Assembly (NCBI GenBank): GCA_001599815.1
Contig: BCIA01000005.1
Span: 1,219,088-1,283,087, forward strand
Direction: 5' to 3'
Origin: Furcasterigmium furcatum
Taxonomy: Eukaryota > Ascomycota > Sordariomycetes > Glomerellales > Plectosphaerellaceae
Length of the DNA stretch: 64,000 nucleotides
Shown here: positions 33,171 through 43,613 of the stretch, in pieces
Numbering within the stretch: the first letter of the stretch is position 1
How the letters are laid out: each line of letters opens with the position of its first letter
The notes under the pieces: generated by a model
The model's database searches: none
What the model was told of the DNA's origin: nothing
The model's input: the letters and a program-made list of their open reading frames with translations, nothing else
Program-made: the position numbers and the translations under genes

Positions 33171-35480
33171 ATAGATAACATAGTCACGGCGAGCACCAAG
33201 TACAAGCACAGTACATATATAGCCGACGTGGCGGAGAAGAGGAACAAGTCTCGGCAGGACAGGGCACCAGCTCAAGGAGCAGCTTTATCTGCCTTGGAAA
33301 GGTGCCTGCAGCCCAAAGATGTCGATATGAGGCAGTACCAAGCTGCCCTTTGCGACGTCCTGACTGCTTTCGGAATCAATGGCGAGAGAGTCACAGAACG
33401 AGAAATTGCCGAGATTCGGGAACGCCTACATGAAGCCGGTATGTTAATCGACGATACCCTAGATATTTCTCGAAGACTTTGATCTATTCCACAGCGCCCT
33501 CGACAATGTCATGAAAGCTCAGGATGCAGCCGCAAACCACGGTCCGGCAATACTCCGAGCCTACGGACACTCCAGAAGGTTATCGAGGCCTCACGTGTGT
33601 GTCTTATGTTCCGCGCCGACTTTATGGTGGCCCTGTTTTCCCAAATGAGAAAGGTGAAAGCTGAAAACAGACTGAACGACAGGCAAAAATCCCGAGTTAT
33701 GCCATCACAAAGGCATCTCCCCTTCCGATGTCCGAGATGTAGTCGTCATTTGGTGTAGCAATACAACGTTTTGGTGAAATTGCTGCCCGCCTCCGAGAAT
33801 CTGATATTGGCATCAAAAAAGTTGATAACCCGCGCATGTGATGCAACAAGAGTGATATGCTCATCGTCGGTCCTCGTCTCAAGTAATGTTTCAACCACAG
33901 GTTCAAGGTATATGTAGCACCACACCACCACATTCTTCCTAGTGAATTCGCATCGTATATAGCCATCGTCTCAATCAGTGACATGTCAGCGTCAGCCAGT
34001 AAATCAGCATATAACAAACCCATCATAGACACATGAAGTGTGTTTTTATCTAACAACACCATCATTGACGTCTCACTGCGGGACAGGACTTTCGGCAGGC
34101 TGAATACTGACAGCCTCGCGGTCTCACTTCCCAACCCGACCCAGGACAACGTCCACCCATGAGCCACACCCAATCATGACGAAAGGCCAACATCTCCCGT
34201 GCACGAGGAAGAATCTCACATTCGAGAATGACACTGACGAAGACGAAGATTATGAGCCAACCGAAGAGACAGCTCCAATGGCGAACGCCCTGTCCTAAAG
34301 TCGCAAGGCTCTGTATAGTATATTTCACAACTCATTGAAGGGAGCCGTGAAGGGGGGTTTGGCTGTGTTGAAACCAAACACTGCCTTGGCCGCCCATAAA
34401 AGAGGTTCTCGGGATCTCCTCAAGCTTCCCCCAGACGGCTCCAACTTCTACCGAGGCGATGGACACATCAACGACGTCTTTAGGCAGATCGAGACTCTGA
34501 AGCACCAGCATGTTCCCATCCAGAACCCATACGTGTCCACGAAGAAGCTGACCGCCCCTTGGCAGAACGACCTCCAGTCTCCCCAGCCCGAGCAGGATTT
34601 GCAAGGCCTGCTCGACCAAAGAACCCCTCGCTTCAACCGCAGGCGCGCCATCAGCCCGGCTTCAGGCACGAGCAGAGGTGAGGGATCTAGCAGGCAGGAA
34701 CCTTTATATTGTCTGCTTCTAATAGGAGTTGATATGTCTTGGAGGCGTCAGGCACTGGAGCATGCAAACAACGGAAGTAGGATCTATGAATTTCTTCTCA
34801 CCTATAGGACAGAGGCTGATATTTTGAAGGATAATCATGGATCCTCCCAAGGTTTGTGACCAAGATCTCATCCGCTTCCCGTCGGGCACGAGCACGCGTG
34901 CAGGTGCGGGGAGGAGAGACGCGGGCTTGTAAAACCCAAGGCGTTCGTTGACCTCGGCCACCTGCTTCACGACATTTTATACCCCGAAACAAGATCTCAT
35001 ATGGAGAAGACCGTGTTTTCGACTCTACAGATATGACCGTACTGCGTCTTGAAACGAGTCCTTCTTCCGCTCGGTAGTCTTGAATAGCTCAAGTAGAGGG
35101 AGCTTAAGAAACAAGGTAGACTATCCTCGGTCAGAAAGTCCCAGAGGTCCTTTAAAGAGCAGAGTCGGGTTTCTCCTCAGTATCAGAAACGCATCCAGAG
35201 GATCGTACGGCAGTGCTCAGTCGAGCACAAAGTCGCGCCGGTCCCCGAGAGACACCAGCGAGACCTCTTCCTCGCTGACGATACCGTGTTCTTTTACGGC
35301 AACGAAGTCTTCCACAGCGACGGGCAGTTTAAACTCAGGGAGAACCGCACTGAGGGACTGACAGCTGTTGCGTCAGACACCAATTACACCAACAGTCAGC
35401 CAGATTACACACCACAGATACCCAGAATCCAGTACATATCCACTGCCACGGAAGAAGTCCAAATAATGATTCACTCTTAA
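33171..35480 (+). pseudogene. degraded multi-part coding locus, family unknown
   Basis: Several protein-like stretches lie in order on the plus strand, mostly in one frame, separated by stops and frameshifts. They include 33171-33440 (VTEREIAEIRERLHEAG, no ATG, ending at a GTATGT), 33530-33755 (FRADFMVALFSQMRKVKAEN), 34105-34295 (acidic, ENDTDEDEDYEPTEETAP), 34300-34675 (DGHINDVFRQIETLKHQ, ending at a GTGAGG) and 34930-35480 (FVDLGHLLHDILYPETRS ... HQRDLFLADDTVFFYGNE). Stops lie at 33480, 33756, 34296 and several between 35025 and 35095. Splicing at the best GTATGT...CACAG pair gives a frame clash. A many-exon gene cannot be excluded, but decay fits better. No domain is recognisable, and no transposon ends or long repeats flank it. 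Confidence 0.35.
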
Positions 35481-35733
35481 ATGCTATCGATACTCCAGGG
35501 GATGCTCAAAGGCCACCATCCACCAAAAGCCAGCATCAAAGGATTCAACCCCCAACCCCAATGCCCGTCGCTTGAAGAAGACCAAGAAAGTAAAAAAGGC
35601 AACAAAGAGGATCTCGCTCGTCTTTTTAGCTCGCATCGCCAATGCCACGCAGATGCCAGCGCTCGCCGGGACGCCCTCACCACCTCCTGTAGGCGCCGCC
35701 CGTGGATCGTCGCGGTCGTATCGGGACGGGCTC

Positions 35734-38700
35734 CTAGGCTCCGCCCTGATTCTGCCGCCTCTCCATGTCGCTCGCCAGGTTCATGTGCATGATCGCCTCC
35801 GTCGTCCAGTCGTCCTCGTCCTGCGCGCCTCCGGACCGCCGCCACTCGTCCAGGCTCTCTCGGCCATCGATGGCCGGCAGCCTCAGCTGCGGCGCGCCGC
35901 CGCCGCCGTGGGCGCCCGGCTTCGCGCCCACAGCCGGTGGTGCATCCTCGCCGAATTGACTAAAGTTGGGAAGATCGTACCCGTGGCCCGCCTGAGGATC
36001 GACCAGTGTGCGCCCTTGCTGCGTGCCGAAGCCCTGAGCATCGGCACTGGGAGCCAGGGCGCTATAGGCCTTCTCGTCGTCTGCGGCCATCTCGGCAGGA
36101 GGCAGGCTCGACATCTGTCCCATCTGCTTGTCCATCTCCTCCTGCTCCAGAATCTGCGGCGCATGCTCGACCTTCCTCAAGCTGGAAGACCCGGCCATTG
36201 GCACGCCGGTGCTGCGCTGGCTTCCGACCGAAGCCCGGTTAGGTTCGCCCGCCTCAGCGCCGCCCGGCTCGCCAGGCAGGGCCGTCGGGTCCATGTCGCG
36301 GATTGCGAACTGCGCTATTGTCCGCATCTTGCGCGTGACCCAGCCGGCGAGGATCTTGCCGCGCTGCTTCTCGCCCAGACGGGACCGGGGGAACTCTCCC
36401 TTGTTGACAAATGCGACAATATCGACGATGATCTGATGCTCGTTGAGGATGGCGTTGACGATGACGGGCACCATCGAAGCAAGATACGCCTTACGAGCTA
36501 CTTCGACGAGAACCACGACGAGACCTCCCGCCTGGAAGACGGCACTGTGGCGTGTTAGCGTGGGATCGATCATCAGGGGAGGGGCAACATACCATCCGCT
36601 CGGCACGACGCTGCGGTGGCATCGCTCGACGGAGTACTCAATATCCATTGGGAAGTGGCTCAGACCGTTGATCTCAAACGTCTCCCCGATACTTCCAAGC
36701 ACGAACAGGACCTGCATGTCCACCTGCGCGCCGTTCGGACCGATAGGCCTGCTGACATTGTGCAAGAAGCCTAGATCGCCCGTGCGGACGTAGGGAATGT
36801 TCGGGTCGCCGTCCATGGTTCGGCCATCAAACCTCTCGGCGTCGAAGGCGTCCTTGGACCCGTAAAAGGCCTTTACGCATGCCTCGGAGTCGACCCAAAT
36901 TTCGCCATACTCGCCATCGTGGCAGAGAAGCCTGCTTTCGGGGTTGACGATGGCAATCTGGGTCGACACTGGTACCATGCCCGAGTCCTGGATCAGCAGC
37001 GCCTTAGGGTCGCTGTCAGGGTCAACGGGGATAATCAAGCCTCGGCGGAGGGCTTTGGTGTCTAGCCACAGCTCGATGGGCTCGATGCACATGTACGACC
37101 GCGAGGCGATCATGGGGTTGAGGACGTGCGAGTAGACAGTGTTGATGGCCGTCCTGTCGAGACCGGTCGCCGCAAAGTGGAGGCGAACCTTCTGGAAGAC
37201 ATCCACACGCGGTCGCCCATCCGCGGTGATCATCATGTTCTTGAGCTCGTGCAGCGTGAAGCCCTTTCCTTGCGTCAAGGCCATAGCGTGATCCAACATC
37301 TGGGGCGTGGCATAAGTATCCTTGATCTTATATCGAGACAATGTGACGAAGAGCGACATGGGGCTCTGCGCAAACTCCACGGGTGAAAGCAGGTACGTCG
37401 GCGTGCCGATGTAGATACCCATGAGCGCTGAATGGATGAAGCCCAGGCCTGTGGTGCTGCGCACGCATCCCAGCACAGGGCGCGAGCTGGTCATCTGGCA
37501 CGTCTCCTTCTGCACCTTGCACATGCCGAGGATGGTGCTGTGGCCGAGCTGCACTGAAATTCGCCGCTGGTCAGGCGTCCAGTATGTCCAGATGATGACG
37601 GGGTACCCGGGCTGGATCCACGCCGGCTGCATTGTGATACCGAGGTCCCGCAGACCACTATTCTGCTTGGGCGGCTTGGTGGTGTTGAAGTAGTTCGGGA
37701 TGGCGATCTTGAGGATCTGAGCGGATTGCTTGAGATGGCTTGAGACCTGCTTAACCTTAATAAGATGGTCAACTTCCTGGTTCACCAAGCAAGCCTTGAC
37801 ATTGTAGTCGGCCACCACGTGCAGGAACGCCGGAACGTCTTCGTTGAGACGGTTCTGGTCCAAGGGGGCGATGGGAATAATGACGGCCCCCAGGTTGATG
37901 CAAGCGTGCACCGCAAAAACGAACTCCTCGGAATGGGTGTACATGAGGATGATGTGGTCTCCCGGGCGGATCTTGACCTTGTTCTTGAGGTAGAGAGCCA
38001 CTGCTGCGACCTTGGTATCGAACTTCTTCCAAGTGATGCCCTTGCCTTCTCTACCACGGCCATCGATGGTGCAATACGAGAGTTCTTCTGGCTGACGAGC
38101 AACTCGCCACTGAATGAGGTCGGTGATGCTGGAGAAGTTGTTCAGGGGTGTTGATGTGCGGTCGTCGATGACGACTTCACGGCGGTCGATGCCGGAGTAC
38201 TGCTTGTCTGCGGGCATGAGGATATCAGCGCGCGAGTCCGACGCCGCGGGCGACCAAATGCCACCGATGGGGTCGACACCGATGGGCAGGTTCAAGACCG
38301 CATGTTCGACGCCGAACTTGACGTGAACACACGGCAGGTTGCCCAGATCAAACTCTCGCCGGCAGAGCATGTTTCCGATCTCTCTACGACCGTTCTTCAC
38401 TACCCTGGGCAAGGAGTTTGGCGCGGTGATCAGGATGCAGTATACCCGTAGGTGATGCTCCTGCATCAGAACCTCCATGCATCGTTCGGCAAGTGACTCG
38501 AGCAGAGGGAGGTCGAGTTGTCTCGGTGGCTGGCCCGATGCCAATGGTAACGTCGACGCAGCCGGCGACTCCAAAACCACGACGGGGAGATGCTCCTCAT
38601 TGACGAAGACGTCAAAAGCCGAGCAGTCATAGATCTTGGGCACGTTTTTGACAATGCTGACGACGATGTGCTGGACGAAGAAGTAGCGGTGCTCGGCAAC

Positions 38701-41620
38701 CTCGGTGCCATGTTCGACCCATTCCACTTTTTGCCTGATACGATCTTCGTAGAGGCCGAGCACGAAGATCTTGCCCTCAATGACGGTGCCGAGGAGCCCA
38801 GTCCGTAGAAATTCCGGCTCGACCGGCGTCGGCGTGGGTTCTCCGGCTTCGAATTTGTAAGGCCGGGCATGGAAGATCTGCTCTGTGTGCTTAGGCAGAG
38901 CCCAGAAGCCTCCGGAAAGAGATGGTGAATCAACCCAAATCTCACCCACGGAGTGAGGTGAAGCCAGAAGACCGGTCTCGGGATCTACGACAGCGAGCGT
39001 AGCGTCGGGTATCGGGTATCCAAAGGCACCCACCCGCACGGTGCCCTGGTCGGCTGATCTCTTCCTTGCCTCGTCTCCGATGGCGACAACGACGACCTCG
39101 TTGGTTTTCAGCGCTTCTCGGTCCAGGAGAACCTCGCCGAGTTCGGTCTTTGCCTTCTGTTCCGTCGTCGTGGTATTGCCACCGAGAAGACTGCCGAAAC
39201 CGTTCGAAGGCGTCGGCTTGACCTCCTTTTCTTTCTCCTCATCCGTATCCTGGTCTTCGCCCAGATCCAGCTTCAGCGGGCAGCCCATCCTTTCCTCGCC
39301 TCCAAGCCAATCACGAATGCTGATGACCATTCCTCCGTGCTCGGGCAGACAAAGCATCGGGGCCACGACCTCTCGAGCTCGAGGGTTCCGCAATGGTCTC
39401 AGCCATCGGTCTGCAAGAACCTCGTGGAACTCGCTATCGACGGTCAGCGTGTCGATGAGACACAATTTGACCGCCTGGAAGTTCGGCTCCACGCCCTTTT
39501 TGTAGTTTCTCGTGGTCATGGGATCCTGCTGGTAGTTGTAGGCCGCACGCTTCAGACCTGGATAGTCGGCAACCATGAGGGTCGCTTTGTACTTGGTGAT
39601 GAGGTTGGCATAGAGACCCGGCACCTCGACGGCCTTGTTCTCCAGCCAGACAGTGGTGTGGCCTCCATAGACGGCGAAGAGTACCCCGAGGATCATGCCG
39701 ACGCCTTGTCTCGGGTCCAAGTAGGAGAGGAGGATCTCGCTCCCAGCAACACCCCCGATCAGCCGTCCGTTCTTGTCCCTCAGGGACCGGCTGAAGGTGT
39801 CGCCCGGCCCGTTGGCAGGCACCGTCGAGATGATGGCACTCATGCACGCCATCTGGTGCATGATTGTTCGGTGGCTCAGGACGACGCCCCGCAAGTCACC
39901 GGTAGGGGCTCTGGAAAACTCGATGTATGCCAGATCCGGGACGGTGAGCGGCGGGATCTCATCCTTCCTCTTCGGATGAAAGCTTCCGAACTCGTTGGTC
40001 TTCCACCACTCGACGCCCTTGGGCCAATTGAGCTTCTGCGTGGTGATATCGCGCTGGAAAGCCTTGAGGTTTTGGTCCGTCGTGAGGGCGAGATGGGCCT
40101 GTGTCGTGGTGAGAATGTGGTTCAGCTTCTGGTAGTCCTGCAGATCGTTAATCGGCACGGCCACCACGCCAGCTATGAAGCAGCCCAGGAGCGCAATGGC
40201 GAAATCGATAATCTCCGAATCGCGATAGATGAGCGCGACGCGATCTCCCCGGTATAACGAGCTCTTGTCTCTTATGACTTGGGCCACCTTCTCGGCCCGC
40301 GAAGCTAGTTTGTCCCAGGTGATCGACGCGATCTCCTTGCCCTTGCTGTCCAGCACCCAGTACGCTGGGGATTTGGAGGTTGTCCGCCCTCTGTGCCGCA
40401 GCACCGCCGCGATGTTGTCGAACTTGGACATGGGGGTGTTCGAGTCGTGCGGGTCGTAGATGGCGAAGGGGACCTCGCGGGGCTCCAGCGGCATCTGATA
40501 TTCGAGGACCTCCGGCGGCGGCAAGTCATTGGCGGTCAGCATAGGCGGCGCCATGGCAGCCGTCGGCGAGAATGCCTCACTCGATGAGTACCGCTGAGGC
40601 CGGCCGTAGTCGTCCCTTGGTACCTGCGCTTGCGCTTGCGCCTGCTCGGTGGCTTGCTGGCCGGTGAAGCCAGAGAAGTAGCCCGTCGAGTCCAGCATGG
40701 TGCCGGAACGGCTGTCATACTGGCCCTGGTATTGCTCTTGATGGTATTGGTCCTGGTGGTACTGCTCTTGCTGGTATTGCTCTTGTTGCTGGTACTTTTC
40801 GTGTTGGTACTGGTCGTGCTGATACTGGTCATGTTGGTATTGGTCCTGGTACGGATGCTGCTGATCGCCATAGTCTCCTTGCTGGTGCACATATGTGCCT
40901 TGCTGGTCCGGGTTGAAGGCATAGTCTCCTGAGACCATGGTCCCTGACCGTGAAGAAGGTTCGCCTGCCGGGGCGAGGAACAACGAGTCATGCTGCCTCA
41001 TCGACGGCCTCTGATCCGCGAGAGGGCCACCAGGACGCAGCAGGCTGGTCGGGTTCAAGTCGGGAGAGGCGTAGCCGCCAGAGCTGTGTGCGTAGGGTGA
41101 CTGCGATCTATGGGATTGCGAGGTCGGGCTGCTGGGATCAGAGTCCCTGTTGCCCAGCGCGGCCAGAGCCGCTGCCCTGTGGCCTTCATTCGGGTTTTCG
41201 GTGGGAGAGTGGATGCCGAGGCCTCCACGGGCGTCGGTCTGGGGTATGTCGAGTGCGCCGGGCGCGCCGTATCTGGAGAGCAGCTGTGTGCGACGCTTCT
41301 GGTATCTGGGAGGAGAACATGTTAGAGGGATTGGAGTGAGGGGTTCGGTCGACGTGTGTGCGGGCTTACCCTTTCTGGGTGATATCGCCTTCCTGTGAGA
41401 AGCATGGCAGTTAGCTGGTGATCGAAGAAGGGTCTGGCTCCGGCGCATGCTGGATGTCTGCGCCGTGTGGCCCAGCACGGAGCTCGTCTGCGTGCGCGGG
41501 CGGCGTCGAGACGCAGACACCAGCGCCATGTCGCGTGAGGGCAGCATTGAGACGCACCTCGAGTTCTCGCTCGAGCTCGTCGAGCTTGTCTTGCAAGTCG
41601 GGGTCCAGTTGCGCAGCCAT
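35734..41620 (-). CDS. cps1: CPS1/DIP2-like protein: DMAP1-binding domain plus two AMP-binding (adenylating) domains
   Basis: Four exons: 41558..41620, 41370..41392, 36593..41305 and 35734..36544 (introns 165, 64 and 48 nt, each GT-AG). The product is 1869 residues. Residues 1-~40 are a DMAP1-binding domain (LDPDLQDKLDELERELEEGD, then QKGYQKRRTQLLSRYG). A disordered Ser/Gln/Tyr-rich region follows, with a QYQHD-type repeat. Two tandem AMP-binding, FAAL-like modules then occupy the rest (first YIEFSRAPTGDLRGVVLSH; second WTYWTPDQRRISVQLGHS); both A3 phosphate loops depart from the classical TSGSTG, as in DIP2 proteins. Near the C-terminus SGCAVFQAGG is restored by the 48-nt intron. Fungal CPS1 was described as a virulence factor, and yeast Cmr2/Dip2 is tied to diacylglycerol levels. 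The biochemical role here is inferred. Confidence 0.95.
40717..40852 (-). repeat. imperfect 15-nt coding repeat in cps1 (QYxxx units)
   Basis: About nine imperfect units encode alternating QYQHD, QYQQE and QYHQD pentads in the disordered N-terminal part of CPS1. It looks like a slippage-prone coding microsatellite likely to vary in copy number between isolates. Confidence 0.8.
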
Positions 41621-43613
41621 GGCAGCTGTCGGCGACGAGTAGCAGTGCAGAGTCGAGCTTTTGGAGCACGACGAGTGCGTGGTGGAAGGGCTTCGGCAGA
41701 GAAGAGGTGGTGGAGGCACTGTCTCTGCGTGGGAGAGACGGATCGGCTGGCACTGTGATCTGTGGTCCAATGAAGCGGTGCCCGTGACGTAGGAGTCCAG
41801 GGGTTTTGCGGGCAGGGTGGTTGCGGGAATACGAGAGGGGACTGGGTCAGGTCCAGGTTCAGCAGGTTAAGGCCTGCCAAGGTCAGGCCAGGCTAGGACA
41901 GGACCGGGGACGAATGGCGTGCGATGGCGCGCCGTTGGAGATGCTGAACAACGCTGGAAGTGCAATGGGCTGTAGATCCCCTCGACAAAGAAACATGTAA
42001 TTAGCGAGCCGGCCTGGCCACCAAGCGGGTGTTCTTTGCTATCGAACGTCCCTGTCCGCAACTGTCTGGGCGACTCGGGCGAGATGAGTCCACGGCTCGG
42101 GGCTCCCTCGTCCCGTACACAATCTTGTTGACCGCTGACCAGGCGAGATGAGATAGGAGGGAGCCGCGCAGGTCTGAGGTCGCACGAGCTCGTTTGACGA
42201 TGTACTGATCTCGGGAAGCCGATATTGCCTGCCCTTGGCAGGTGCCGGGCCAAACGGAGATGTAGAAAGAAGATGAGATGAGTCTTCCTGACCACGTGTT
42301 GGAAATCCCTAGGGGCGAGAAACCAGAGGCACTTTTCGAGGCAGATGCTTTGCGACCCCTGGGGAGAGGTCTTGGTCTTGGTGGTGAATTAGAAATATCA
42401 AGCCTCCATTCGATCCTGATTTCCATCATTTTGGGGTCTCTGAAAATGCATGCACTGTTGCGGAAGGGACATCCCGACCAGCACAAAGAGGGTACCTGCC
42501 CCGCCAATTCATCACCAACAGTGGACTCGGCTAAATTCTCCGTTCGATTCATTAGCCACCTCTTCCCCAGCCACGTCCGTCAACCAGCCACATGATCCAC
42601 GCATATTTCACCTCGCTCAATTTTTTCGGGCGTCGAACATCAACTCTTTCACCAACATACATCCCATTGTCACATCACTGGCTGGCAGCCGGGTCCTCGC
42701 CTCTCAGGCCGCCGGACGGGTCGTCTCTCGAGTCTGATCCTCGAGATGTCAAGGCACATCTCGAGTGGGATTTCAATGGCTGGACAAGTGTCCTGACCCG
42801 AGGATGGGGTTTGAATTCTTCAACGACATCGGTATCTGCTGGACAATCCGTTTGTCCATACAATGGCACTGCATCTTAGTCCCCAAGCAACCCGACAAAG
42901 GCTGTCGATGGCGCGCCATCCCAAAGACTCGTCATTGTCACCAGATGGGCTCTTGGTGAATGAACCACCGGAGGCCCTCTTCACCAGTGTCGAGGGCCTC
43001 CTTCCCTGCTTCCGGTACGTCCAATGCCTTTTCCCACACAATTTCACCCTCTTCCATGATGAGATACGCAAATACACAGACCTGTTCGGAATTTTCTGTC
43101 GAGCAACTTGCATCACTTCCTGACTTTTTACCTCTTTCTCTCTCCCTCACGCATCGAGTCTTTCATCCAGAACCTATGGCTGACTCGACACAGATTCCCA
43201 CGAATGACCCCTTGAAGGACCGGCGTCGCGGAACAGTGCAGCCTCGTCGACGATCTCGACATTGGCAGGTCCTTGTCTGGGGAACAAGTCGCTGGCGACA
43301 ATCTGCCTTGATGGATGTTATCGCATCTCAAAGAAGTTGTCCAGACAGAGGCTCTATGAACCATACACACCAACAATGATACTCGGACGCTTTGTCCACT
43401 CTTTATCATACATTCTGTCCTCGTGCCTGTTTTTGAAGTTGCCATGAAGATTACATATACCGAAATCCCCTTCGTGATTCTCCTGGTCTCAACATCGCCA
43501 AATCCAATCCCAGTCACCACTCGATTCAATCTCAAACCCTCTCTCACAACAAGAAACACTTCGCTTCCAAACAAGCAGGTCCCCCTATCACAACTCCATT
43601 GTGCCGGCTCACG
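41621..43613. other. 2-kb divergent intergenic region
   Basis: It lies between the start of cps1 and that of the 43614 gene. No supported gene. Long leaders on both sides and C/T-rich tracts near 43500-43600 fit promoters and 5' UTRs. Confidence 0.5.
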
